This document shows, in pieces, positions 11,047 through 20,905 of a stretch of 29,306 nt of DNA; within the stretch, counting starts at the first letter, position 1; every line of letters begins with the position of its first letter. The DNA comes from Thelonectria olida (lineage: Eukaryota > Ascomycota > Sordariomycetes > Hypocreales > Nectriaceae). The notes under the pieces were generated by a model that was not told where the DNA came from, ran no database searches, and was given only the letters and a program-made list of their open reading frames with translations. The stretch is from positions 1-29,306 of the forward strand of contig JAGPYM010000123.1 in the NCBI GenBank assembly GCA_020736575.1. Direction: 5' to 3'. The translations under genes and the position numbers were made by a program.

Positions 11047-11148
11047 GTAATATTGCCCCCCTTATTTTAAATCATATTGCCCCCCCCGTTTTTAATAGCG
11101 CGTTTTTTTTTATATGGGATTCTAAATCATTTTGGGGGGCAACATTAC
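11047..11148. repeat. Inverted repeat with C/G runs (GTAATATTGCCCCCC / GGGGGGCAACATTAC)
   Basis: The left arm at 11047-11061 and right arm at 11134-11148 are 15-nt inverted copies with one mismatch, itself a transition. A second copy of ATATTGCCCCCC lies inside at 11075-11086 as a direct repeat of the left arm. The structure sits exactly on the border between AT-rich DNA and the normal-composition gene island, just before the Helitron reading frame opens. It could be the end of a mobile element or a boundary scar. Confidence 0.5.
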
Positions 11149-11154
11149 AGCTGA

Positions 11155-12270
11155 ATTCTTAGTAGTGCACAGCAAGGAGGGCTTCTAACCCCGCCACCCT
11201 CAGGCCAAGGCCGAAACCGCCGGAAAAGGCCGAGACTACTACACGAGGCCACTCAACTCCAGCAACGGTCTCTTGACACAATTCTACAACACCGGGGCTC
11301 CTGCTTTCGCGCGAAGAAGGATGCATCTTTAGGAAGATCCTGGTGCAAAGAAGTCCCCCTCGCCCTTCAAGTCGAGACTTCAAGATTGTTCTATACGGCT
11401 TTCGCTGATGAAAGGACGCTGCCTGTTTCCCATTGCGTTTTCTGTTACAGAAAATGCCCGCCAATCAACATTACTGCTGTCCAGTGGAGGAGAGACTTGC
11501 TCCCTCCGCTCCTGCGAGCCACAGCGGCTCTTCAAGAATGCAAAAAGTGTCTGCCGCCGGGTGACACTCCAGTTGATGTTTGTCTTGAGTGCCGCGGTGA
11601 TTTCAATCGCGGGAAGCTGCCGAAGGCCTGCTCGGTCAATAATATGAATATTGGATGTGAGCATCGTTATCCCAAAGAACTCGACGGTCTCTCTCCCCTT
11701 GAGGAGAGACTGATCGCTCTCCAGGCCCCCTTCGGCTATATTACAAAGTTCACGGTTGACAACAAGACACCGTCGAATGCCAGTTACAGGAAACACGTCA
11801 AGGGCCACATTGTCGTATTTCCGAACAACCTAGAGGACTTGGTAACTACGGTGCTCCCTCACCCGCTTCTTCAGGCAATTGAGAACATCCATGTGTCCTG
11901 GAGCGGTACTAATAGACCTAATCCGGCGGAAGTGGGGTCCCTTCTTCAAGTGCGAAAGTCTCGGGTGACTGCTGCTCTCTTATGGCTGCAAAAGAACAAC
12001 CCCCTCTACAAAGATATCGAAATAAACCTGGATGAAATACAGGGTTGGCAGTATGCGGAGGGCTCGACAGTTCCTACTGTTCTCATAGAGCGGATGTAAA
12101 GAGAGGAACCCTCGGTCGTGGAAAAGACGCAGAAGGACCCCATCGTCCCAAATACCGATCGCGGACTAGAGGAGACTGGTTTCACCAGCATTGAAGAGCT
12201 TCTCACCTCCATGCAACCAGACCCAAGCGACGATACCACTGAGACGTTCTCAGCTGCAAATACTACATAA
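11155..12270 (+). pseudogene. Helitron helicase-like protein, N-terminal fragment (DUF6570 region)
   Basis: The frame is open from 11155 (after a TGA at 11152) to a TAA at 12268, interrupted once by TAA at 12097 where Gln (CAA) is likely. There is no ATG at the proper place, so the 5' end is missing. The N-terminal part is proline/arginine rich. A Cys-rich region follows (CVFCYRKCPP, CKKC, CLEC, then NNMNIGCEH). From about 11690 comes the DUF6570 signature: LSPLEERLIALQAPFGYITK, YRKHVKGHIVVFPNN, VGSLLQVRKSRVTAALLWL and NNPLYKDIEIN. In intact fungal Helitrons this module precedes the Rep (HUH) nuclease and Pif1-like helicase, neither of which is present here. It is therefore a decayed fragment. 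Its GC content is normal, so it escaped heavy RIP despite the one or two C-to-T stops. Confidence 0.85.
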
Positions 12271-12851
12271 CTTGGAGACGAAACTCAAGTGTACTAAAAT
12301 CCATTTCCGTTTCTAGAGCTGAGCTCACGCTGGTCTGAATTTGGATAATCGCTGTTCTAGCACTAAGCAGCTCACTTCGCTGCTTTGGTTTGTGCGTGAG
12401 GCTTTAGTATGATGGTATCATATGCAAAAATGTAATTGCAATTATTATCTTTAACCTGAATCTCTTCGAACAGACGTTCATAAACACTTCTTAGCGATAT
12501 AAGTAGCGGCTAAAACTGAGGGGACTGTAAGAACCTCAAACTCGAAATGGCGCAGGATTCCCTTCTCTACGTCTGTGAGCCTACAAGATCACCTCATGAG
12601 GGAGCGACCATGGGTACATCCGTCAATCCCAGAACCTCGAGAACACGGCCCGCTGAGCTTATAGATGGTGAGTGGAAGAAGCCAACAGATGGTTCTACCA
12701 AAAAGCTCTTTCGCCATAATGGAGTGCTGTTTTCTTCCTCGGAGGATAGTAGTGCGAGGAAAGACTGGGTTACGGTTCATGCTTGATTCAAACATTGCCT
12801 ACTTAGAGACTATGCGTTTCCAGACACACTTCCCCTCGACCCTACAGAAAG
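12271..12851. other. Intergenic region between Helitron fragment and NLR stop codon
   Basis: No gene can be supported here. The Helitron-like reading may continue a few codons past the stop at 12268 (LGDETQVY) before another TAA. A small hairpin, AAGCAGC-TCACTTC-GCTGCTT, lies at 12365-12385. A 79-codon plus-strand frame at 12547-12786 has a good start context (CGAAATGG) but no similarity that I recognise and no intron or partner to back it. The interval should also hold the 3' UTR of the minus-strand NLR gene that ends at 12852. Confidence 0.5.
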
Positions 12852-15800
12852 TCATCTGAATCGCATGAGTAGCACATGTCCTGACTCGCAACCAATGGCT
12901 ATAGTTGACCCTAGAGTAGCCGCCCTCTTCGGGTAATACTCCGGAGGCAAACAGAGCATCTTTTCGGTGCCCCTCATGATCCAGCGGCCGTCTTGACTCA
13001 AGCCATAGCCGCAGAAACGTGTCATCTTGACACATTCCTTGTCCCTAATGACCTCACTCGACTCTCCTAACTTAGTAGTTTTACTCGGTCCACCAGGCTC
13101 CTCGAGCTCAAGTTCGCCAAAGACGGTACATAACTTATCACTGTTGGCCTCGTCGAATCGGAAGGGATCGAAAAATGCCCAAGATTGGAGCTCAAATCGC
13201 CGGATGCAGGTATCTGTCTTGATATCCCAGACTCTGACCGTCCCGAATGAGCTGTACGCTAGGTAGTCACTGCCAGGTGACCAGGTCAAGGCGTGGTTGT
13301 AGGCAGCCGAGAGTTTGCGATGGAGAGCGTGGGTGCTTTTGTTCCACACCGAGATACCATTCTCGTGACTCACAGCCAGCCACTGGGAGTTCGGCGCAAG
13401 TGCAATATTGAGCACTCTTGTATCATGAATGAAGGTTTCAACACAATCCCCAGTGGATAGGTCCCAGATCTCGACTTCATTGCCAAATGCTAGTGCGAGA
13501 TTATGACCGTCTGCTGTAAAAGCCAAATTAGATCTGTACTTGGAAACCGTGGAGGGTGGACTTGAGTCGCAGCTTTTGGAGTTGAGTGCGGCGTTGCGAT
13601 CTATCCTGTGTATAGTTTGTCGGGTGGCAATATCCCATATTGTGAGAGTTGAGTCGGCGAAGAACACTGCAAGCTGTTCACCCCCCGGTGAAAAGGTATG
13701 ACACCTGACGTCCTCGAATGATTCGACAAAATCACGCTTTTGCAGGTTCCACAACTTAAGCTGTCCAACGAATTGGCCTCGCCCATATATCAGAAGCTGC
13801 TGGCTGTTGGGCGAGAAACTTGTTGGGGTAAGCACGCCTAGAAAGCCTTGCGCTTCAACGCAAGTACCGGTGGACGTGTCCCAGACCTTGACTGCGCCGT
13901 CGTCCGAAACGGATGCAAGCCATTGGCCATCGGGCGAGAATGTGACCCTATCGACTCCGCTGCGATGGCCCTCAATGAGTCGCCTCCCAGGTTGCATTGT
14001 CAAATCCCAAGCCTTTACAAGTCTGTGGCCTGAACAAGCTGGGATTGAGACTGAGACAAAGACCTTCTTGTCCGCGGAAAGTGCTAGTATGGTAATGTCT
14101 CCTAGACTGCCCCTCAGAGTCTGAACACATAATCCCTCATCGTCCCAGATTTTGATCGTAGTGCCTGCGGAGACTATTTGTCGACCGGACCCTAAGGAGA
14201 TGATTGCTGAGACGTTATAGCGATGAGCGTTGAGCGTTTTGATACAGGTCCCCGTTGACGCGTCCAAGATCTTGATAGTACCTTTAGAAGAGCCTAGAGC
14301 TAGAGATCCGTCTCCTAAGAAGGAATGGCATAGGATGCTCTCTTCTTCGGAAAAGCCATATGTGTCGGACGAGCTTGATGAGCCGCATGAGTCGCATGAA
14401 TAGGTCCAAATCGGCATACTAGTGACTAGATCCCACAGTTTGATTTCTGTCTCTGCCCTGGATGCTAGCTTCTTTCCATCTTCTGAGAAGGACACATCAT
14501 ACACCAAGTCAGAATGAGCCAGGGTTTGAATACAATCACCTTTTGTCATATCCCAGATCTCAATTTGTTCCTCGATGTCGTGTGTCGAGCGTCTGGATGG
14601 ACGTAATGCGAGTAACGCCCCGTCAGACGATAGAGCTAACGCTCCTCTGCAATTAACATCCAGCAATACCTGGACCAGCGAGCCCGAGTTCAAGTTCCAG
14701 AGCTGGATCCCCCTCTGCCCTCCCCCAACCGTCAGTTCTTGACTGTCGATGGAAAAGGCAAGTGGTTCAACAAAATCCCCAACCACTCCAACGATAAATG
14801 ATTGAGTTTGGAGGCCTGACTTAACGTCCCATATATGTATCATTCCGTTGTCCGTAGATGATGCCAGTTGGCGACCGTTAGGTGAGAGGATGACTGACAT
14901 GAAATCTTTCTTGTCGACATTCAATGTCTGAAAACAGGCTCCCCAGTTGGGTTTCATCTTAGGCTTCAAAGTTACCCAGTCTGGTTGCTCTTTCTCATAA
15001 ATCTGCTTGATTAGGCTGCCGGTGGGACTGAAGATGAGCGCCGATGCGTATGTTTGAAGAGGTGACATCTCAATCACCTGTCCGTGATGAAAGATGAACT
15101 TGAGCGCGTCCTGAACAAGATCTTTGAATACTTGGACCGTTGATTTATCCTGCCCACCAATTAGCACCTAAGTAACCCTTGTTTCTTGGAGGCATCTGCC
15201 AACTTACCGCAATCTGTTGAAGCTTCCGGACTAGTTTCGTTCCCTCTGGTACTTTGCCTTGTACGCTTAGAAATTCCAACCAATCCAAGAACCTTTCTCT
15301 CATAAACTTGATGATAAGCTTGTCGGAAGAGTTTATTGTTTTCCTGGCTTCCTCCAGATGATCAAGCCAGTAAAGAGAGGAGTAACGAAGATGGGAAAAT
15401 GGATCAGGCTCGGGTATGGTAATATCTTTATAAAGGATTCCCGGGGAATCCAGATTATACAAATTATGCTTGAGAGTCATGAGACTGTTCAGTGACCCCA
15501 TGAAAATGCGGTAGTGCTGATCAGCGATGCCCAAAGGAAAGAAGATTTGTGAGTCATGGTCGACAAAGTCCCGGACCGACCGATGTGCGAGGTAGGCAAT
15601 GCCATCATAGACGGCCAAGAATGAGCCACATTCTTCTATGAGTTCCTGCCATTGATGACTGCTGAGATATTCCACCTCCGTCACAAGAACTCTCAGCTCT
15701 TCTAGTGTGACTGGGCGGTATGCAATGCGTATAATAGCAATGATTTCTCTGCAGATAGCACCATGCTTTGAGGAGAGAACTCGATCTAGTATGTGCTTCT

Positions 15801-17585
15801 GTAATTCTTCGAGACCTGAGGGAACGGATTCGAGTGTGGCGACTGTGTTCTGGGGGTTGACCTTTGCCAACTCGTTACAAACCAACTCTACCCAGAGAAA
15901 GGTGTCGTTGGCCTTGCTACGTAGTTGCTTGAGGACAGCTTGCGTGATTTCTGGAGTGTATATCATTTTTCGTGCCAAGTAGTTCACCCTGTGCTGAATG
16001 AAAACTTCTACTGCTTGAGGCGTCCATTCATTATCCAGATTCAGCGAGAGTCGATTCTCTCCCGCGACGCTGAGGCGCTCCTCGATGGTGGGCCAATTCC
16101 GGCTAGATAGAATCCATTTGGCACGGAAAGACCTCGATGACTTGAGAATGAGGTCGATAAGCAAGTTTCTTTCACTCTCTGGACACTCGTCCAAGGCATC
16201 GACAACGAAGACCGCGTTCTGCAAGGACGGGTCGCCAAGAATGTCGCAGAAAATGTCGTTGAAGCACTCCCACGCATTGAGGCCTTCAAAAGGATTATTC
16301 GGCTCGAGCAGATACCTTATCCGGATATATGGCATTAAACTCGGGTTGTTAGAGAAGAGAAGCCATAAAAGGCTGCGAACCACGGATGTTGCAGTTCTGA
16401 ACTGACCCTCAGTGGCTTGGCAGAAGAAATATGAGAGAGAATCGAGGAGTCGCGCTCCAATTCGTCGACGATGCCACAGAGCAGCATTGTTTTGCCCTTG
16501 CCCGGCTGGCCTGTAACCCAAAGCAGTCGGCTCTTTGGGTCATTCCAAAATCTGCAAAGTTGTTATTCTCCAGGATCCAGCGATACGAATTCTCTAACAA
16601 GCTGTCCTTCATTTTTTCGATCCTCTTCTTGTGAGAATTGGGGTCGACAACATGTAGATCTCGTAGACACTCTTGATCACACTTCTCGTGCTCAGTTTGG
16701 CGCCGCATGCGAATTCGTTTCTGGGCGGCAGATTCCGGAGTTTGAACTTCCAGGCGGAAATCTACCAGAGTGCCATCAATGTTTCGTAATCTCGTCTCGA
16801 GGACTTCAAGGTCGTCGGAGCCGTACTGCTTCACGTCAAGGCGAACAGCTTCTTCGGACATTTTGATCGAATCGATTTCCGCCTGCCAATCATCGAACTT
16901 AACAAGATCCTTCAAGATGACAGCAGCCCAGTGTTTGTTGTGAAACAGGGCGCTCCGTATTTGAAATGAAAGAAATTTCTTGTAAAGCTGAACGAGGTGG
17001 TCCTTTAACAAGCTTTGCAATATGACGATGTCCTCGTCGATCTTGCTGGGGTCGAGCAGGAGTAGTCCCAAGTCCCAGTACCATCTGACTCTCTCAAGGA
17101 CGTATTTGATAGCTTCGTGGTTGATTTCTAGCTCAGATACCGGGCGCATGATGTCCTGATAGTAAGTCAGCCTATAGTTACGGGCTAAAGCATTTGTATC
17201 TTACCTCTATGAGTGTAGTGATGCCAACCCAGGCGACGGCAGCAGATGGCTCGCTTTTTGCAGCTAGCGAGACAAATCGCTTAATGTTGTTGACAGATTG
17301 TACCCTCTCTTCAGACTTTCCCTTGAGGTTTGCTCCGATCTCGGCCCGTTTAAGTCCCTTGTCGACCAAAGTGCTCATTTGAGCTTGCCTGCCCTCGGCC
17401 GTCGGTTTAATGTCATTGGTAGTGTTCTGATTCACCAATGGGACCGCCTCCGCGCTGAGCTGAGCAGAAAGAATCTTCTCGTAAGCCTCAACAATCCCTG
17501 GATCCTCATCTCTCAGCTCGTCGTAGGCATTGTTCCACATCTGACTCCGTATGTCTTCAATCGAGGTTCGGGTGAGCGGGCTCAT
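12852..17585 (-). CDS. NACHT-WD40 NLR-like (STAND) protein, three exons, frameshifted around the P-loop
   Basis: Predicted exons are 17585-17205, 17155-15208 and 15149-12852, with introns 17204-17156 (49 nt) and 15207-15150 (58 nt), both phase 0. The start at 17585 (CACAATG) places MSPLTRTSIEDIR just before a NACHT_N-type domain (MWNNAYDELRDEDPGIVEAY), which continues into exon 2 (HEAIKYVLERVRWYW). NACHT follows: P-loop VTGQPGKGKTM (16488-16511 for the core), Walker B FVVDALDEC (16183-16206), sensor-like WILSSRNWP, then helical segments. Exon 3 has about 13 diverged WD40 repeats (around 14930-13215; for example VTFSPDGQWLASVSDDGAVK) and a C-terminal cap. Repaired length is about 1540 aa. Two frame changes in exon 2, at 16547-16550 and about 16425-16440, isolate the P-loop in its own frame. 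Fungal NLRs of this type act in allorecognition and programmed cell death. The start could also lie upstream, since the frame is open to 17933. Confidence 0.9.
15150..15207 (-). other. Intron 2 of the NLR gene
   Basis: It starts with GTAAGT and ends GGTGGGCAG, with a branch-site-like TGCTAAT 10-15 nt before the acceptor. A nearer AG (CTTAG) would give a 40-nt intron and lose the conserved join, so the 58-nt version is preferred. It joins KLQQIA to DKSTVQVFKDL in phase 0, the usual linker between the NACHT and WD40 parts. Confidence 0.85.
17156..17204 (-). other. Intron 1 of the NLR gene
   Basis: It has a GTAAGA donor, a CTGAC branch-site-like motif and a CTATCAG acceptor, 49 nt in all. Splicing joins AWVGITTLIE to DIMRPVSELE in phase 0 inside the N-terminal domain. 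Confidence 0.85.
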
Positions 17586-18056
17586 TGTGGAGGACACTGT
17601 AGAACAGGTAGTTGTCGGGACCAACGATTTCGGAGGTCGAATCTTAAAGGCGTAGTAAAGCTTTGGGCCGTCTTGAAGTGCGGGCGCTCGTGAGTTGATC
17701 CTGAGAGTTTGATGATTACCTGATGATACGAGATTGAATTCTCGCACCGATGTTGGTTGCAGCCTGAAGGCGAGCGATGTCGGACACGTGACTTTGGTCG
17801 ACACGGCCCCGGTTGAATAGATGACAAATTCACAGGGAAAATAGAGATGCTGATGAGGAACCTTGAGGTTTTTCAATGCATTAACAACTCTTGTGTGTCC
17901 AAGCTGTTGTTGTTGCTTGTGAGTTCTGCTCAAGGTTGCGGCATTTCTCGTTCTGGCCCCTCTCCCACAACACCCTCCATCTAACAGGGACCGCTCAAGG
18001 CAGCCTCATTCAGCCACCTCAATGGTCTTTTCCCAATCTCCCTGTCGAAGACTGGT
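17586..18056. other. Spacer between the two tandem minus-strand genes
   Basis: This 471-bp stretch should hold the 3' UTR of the NOV-module gene and the promoter and 5' UTR of the NLR gene. The NLR reading frame stays open upstream to an ATG at 17933, which would add 116 residues, but that extension has no recognisable domain and a composition unlike the rest of the protein. I read it as untranslated. No clear TATA box was seen. Confidence 0.55.
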
Positions 18057-20827
18057 TCATATAGCGGCTGCTGCTTGAGGCCTTGCTGGTTTAACTGAAA
18101 CGTTCTCAGCTTCAAATACCAACTCACCCCTCTTCCTCATACCCTCAGGATCTACTAGTATCTTAACACCCACCGACGCCTGGCCAAGATTGTAAACCCT
18201 GAATATTATGTATACGCGAGCAAAGTTTGTGCCACTCGACTCCCTGCTCCGATTACTCTGAGAATAATCCTTCATCTGTCCATTTGTTAGCCAGGGTCTG
18301 AGCTTCATTCGTATCAGCGCCACTTACCTTCCGATACTGAGCTTTGCTCATGAAGAACGGCGTTTCGAAAGGCCCGGTGGTAGACTTCACGTCAATGAAA
18401 TACTCTGGCCTGGCCTGCCGAATAGTATGAGCATCCCACGTGCCCAAGTAACCGCTATCGGCCAATAGCGACGTAAAGGCACCAGTCACATCCTCATACA
18501 TGATGTCTGCCTCTTCTTTTTCTCCCCATGGCTTCATGTCGTTGCAGTCATCGTAAATAGTCTTGTAGTCGCGGATGGTGCTCTTCCAGTTAGGTCTACC
18601 AAAGCCCGGGAGTGCTGGGTTGAGATGACTGAGTAGTTCAAAGACCTAGACACGACATGGATCAGAACTCGACATCTTCAACAAACCTTTCATCGGAAAC
18701 ACTCACAAAAACCTCGCCGGCTACTCCAATCCTCTTATGGCTCTCCAACTGGCTGGATGACCGTAGGATGAATGGCGAGTTTGACTGAAAGCTGTCTTCC
18801 AGAGTTTCTGGCAGGGCTGCTTGAACGCCTGACATGTCGAAGGAGCCTCCAGACGGGAAATTCGACTGTGTTGCAGAAAACATGACTTGCAAGATAAGTA
18901 TCATGTACTTTACTTCTTCCAATTCGCTAACAGCGGGCTGTCTGGAAAGCCTCTGTTCGGAGTTTGGTTCCGCCTGACTGGACGCGTCTGCTTGTGTGGC
19001 GTTCTGACCGCCAGACTGAGACTTTGGAGGTGTTGCTGTGTCTTTCCCATGGTTAGTTAATGCTTGTTCATCACTTTCCTCCTCCTCTTCATTGCTCAAT
19101 GCCTCCTCTTCATTGCTCAATGCCTCCTCTTCATTGCTCAATGCCTCCTCTTCATTGCTCAATGCCTCCTCTTCATTGCTCAAAGCCTCCTCTTCATTGC
19201 TCAATGCCTCCTCTTCATTGCTCAATGCCTCCTCTTCATTGCTCAATGCCTCCTCTTCATTGCTCAATGCCTCCTCTTCATTGCTCAATGCCTCCTCTTC
19301 ATTGCTCAATGCCTCCTCTTCATTGCTCAATGCCTCCTCTTCATCGCTCACTACCCCCTCAACATCGCCCGCTACCTTCTCTTCATCGCTCACCGCCGCT
19401 TCATCGCTTTCCTCTTCCTCTTCGTCGCTATCTTCTCCCTCTTTCCTGGGTATAGAAACTGAAGAAATACCACTCTCATCCAAGATATCGGATAGTGCGC
19501 AACTACTCGCAGTGAGGACGGCCTGGACGGCTTTGACACCTTCTATGGGAACCCGTTTCGTTGGGTAACACATCCATTCAAAAAGATGTTGCGGCAGTTT
19601 AGAATGGAAACATGCTTCGCGATCCCTTTTTCGTCTGGGCACGAAAATCTTGAGAGAATCCTGGCCGTCATCAATCTGTAGAGCTATGCCGTTGGTTTTT
19701 TCCACAATTATTGGTTTTCCAAGGCCTTGTGGAAGCTGGAGTAATGTGATGATGCTGTCCGTCTCAAACGTCTCGCAGCTCCGAAGAAGGCTGTAGAAAG
19801 CTTCCTCAGTGTTAACGGCTCTCGGGCTGTCAAACGCTACGGCGATACTGGCCAAATATTAGTCAGTGTCTACCACAAATTATGCTCCGAGTAGTCCACT
19901 TACCGAAGTAAGGCGTGAGCTTTCAGTCTGATGTCGCGATTTGGTTGCGAAATAGGTCGCGTGGACGTCTTGTCAGCGTAAAATATATCCTTAACCATCC
20001 TCGATAGATATCTGTGTTCGAGTCCAATCCATTTCAAGAAAGGCTGGAGGCAGCGAACTTCGTCCATGGAGAAGGCGAGAAGTTTGGCCTTGTTCCTGAA
20101 ATCTGCCTCGAGCGTCCTGCGATCAGCAATGGCGAAGTCCTGGAGACCCGATAGAAGCTGAGGGCTGGCATCAGGAATCGTGACTGGAAAGATGGCATTA
20201 CAGAAGACCGGGGATGAATCCATCACGTCTTTTGCGCCCTGTAACAACGCACTGAACGCGATTAGATCTCGCCTGGCCTCATCAACTGACAGGGCTGCCT
20301 CCGGATCTCTCAATTTGTCGTAAAGAGTCTGAACCGTCATCTCCGGAACACCCAAGATATGCAAGAAGAAGGTCTCAAGTCCGTCGTAGTTATGATTGTT
20401 GTTCAATGCTTTCTTTCCTGGAATCCGCGTTGCGCTCGACCACAAGCATTCCGAAAGGGTATGCCAGGTCGGGGGATCATCATCAAAGCAACAGATGAGG
20501 GCCTCAGAAGTGAAAATAGACCTGCAATTAATTAAGTTATTGATGCCGGATTCCTTCAGGTTAAAGCGTCAAAACAACTCACCTCAGCTCGGTCGTAGAT
20601 ACCGCGCTCGAAGAAATGCGCTCGAGGCAGGTGTACAAGATGACGACTTTGTCAAGATCATTAGCATTGGCGGAAGGCAAAGCCTTAATCTCATCGACAA
20701 TGTCTTTCCAATTCCAATTTCGTACGCCGAGTGTTTTCTGGAAAAAGCTGGCTAAGTGAGAGGAATCTTGATCGAATTTGGTGAAATGCTGCGCATAGCA
20801 ACCCTCCAGGTCAACCTTTGTCGACAT
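18057..20827 (-). CDS. NO VEIN/DUF3883 C-terminal module protein with SNEEEAL repeats, five exons
   Basis: Exons: 20827-20583, 20521-19904, 19847-18707, 18645-18328 and 18275-18057, with introns of 61, 56, 61 and 52 nt (donors GTGAGT or GTAAGT). Joined, they give 2541 nt in one frame, 846 aa. The first two-thirds match the middle part of large fungal proteins (FFQKTLGVRNWNWKDIVDEI; FAIADRRTLEADFRNKAKLL; FIGLEHRY-like WIGLEHRYLSRMV). An acidic region with 12 SNEEEAL-type repeats spans about residues 455-546. The C-terminus is the NOV/DUF3883 module, with IGVAGEVFVFELL, ADIMYED, PEYFIDVKSTTGPFETPF and VYIIFRVYNLG. ADIM (D715) and DVK (D753, K755) fit a PD-(D/E)xK nuclease-like pattern. Full-length relatives normally carry an N-terminal ATPase (sacsin/HSP90-like) half, which is absent. 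An in-frame TAA lies directly upstream of the ATG. Confidence 0.85.
18276..18327 (-). other. Intron 4 of the NOV-module gene
   Basis: GTAAGT donor, GGCTAAC branch site and GGACAG acceptor. It joins FFMSKAQYRK to MKDYSQSNRS in phase 0, inside the DUF3883 module. Confidence 0.85.
18646..18706 (-). other. Intron 3 of the NOV-module gene
   Basis: GTGAGT donor and GTCTAG acceptor, 61 nt. Reading through it would end the protein at a TGA shortly after the acidic region and lose the whole C-terminal module. Splicing restores IGVAGEVF-VFELLSHLNP, a conserved junction in this family. Confidence 0.85.
19090..19341 (-). repeat. 21-bp intragenic minisatellite, 12 near-identical copies
   Basis: The unit CATTGCTCAATGCCTCCTCTT (split here as CATTGCTCAATG plus CCTCCTCTT) repeats with an exact 21-bp period. 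Only one copy (at 19174) differs internally, by a silent change in an Ala codon (GCA to GCT); the units just outside are more degenerate. On the coding strand each unit gives SNEEEAL. Because 21 is a multiple of three and the unit lacks stops, copy-number changes would keep the NOV-module gene in frame. Confidence 0.95.
19848..19903 (-). other. Intron 2 of the NOV-module gene
   Basis: GTAAGT donor, CTGACTAAT branch region and TGGCCAG acceptor, 56 nt. It splits an Arg codon and joins LKAHALLR to IAVAFDSPRA. Confidence 0.85.
20522..20582 (-). other. Intron 1 of the NOV-module gene
   Basis: GTGAGT donor, TTAATTAATTGCAG acceptor, 61 nt. It joins STTELR to SIFTSEALICC across a split Arg codon. 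Confidence 0.8.
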
Positions 20828-20905
20828 TTTCAATTACTATTACAATTAAAGAAAGCGGGGCGACCCCCATTTCTATCTTGAACGGCGCATTGGAGTGTTA
20901 TCGCC
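20828..20905. other. 78-bp divergent spacer between the NOV-module gene and a ghost NLR start
   Basis: It lies between the ATG at 20827 (minus strand) and the presumed former start codon at 20906 (plus strand, now ATA). At 78 bp it is very short for a shared promoter. It has a GC-rich patch (GCGGGGCGACCCCC) next to an AT-rich one. It may be a rearrangement junction that removed the 5' part of the NOV-module gene. Confidence 0.5.

Noticed and set aside
11380..11808. 142-codon minus-strand frame opposite the Helitron fragment.
   Set aside because: It is the complement of the recognisable DUF6570 reading frame, and its own protein resembles nothing.
12365..12385. AAGCAGC/GCTGCTT hairpin as a possible Helitron 3' end.
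   Set aside because: No CTRR tetranucleotide follows at the expected distance, so the Helitron terminus is not supported.
12547..12786. 79-codon plus-strand frame with a good start context.
   Set aside because: No family resemblance, no supporting signals, and it lies in the likely 3' UTR of the NLR gene.
16547..16550. Programmed -1 ribosomal frameshifting as an explanation for the NLR frame changes.
   Set aside because: No canonical slippery heptamer or downstream structure was evident, and homopolymer indels or sequencing errors explain both sites more simply.
17586..17933. N-terminal extension of the NLR protein to an upstream ATG.
   Set aside because: No domain or family similarity in the extra 116 residues, and the ATG at 17585 has a good context directly before the NACHT_N-type domain.
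19038..19568. Long plus-strand frames of Leu/Ser/Pro-rich repeats in all three frames.
   Set aside because: They arise from the 21-bp minisatellite, which has no stop in any frame. The coding frame is the minus-strand one flanked by conserved sequence and introns.
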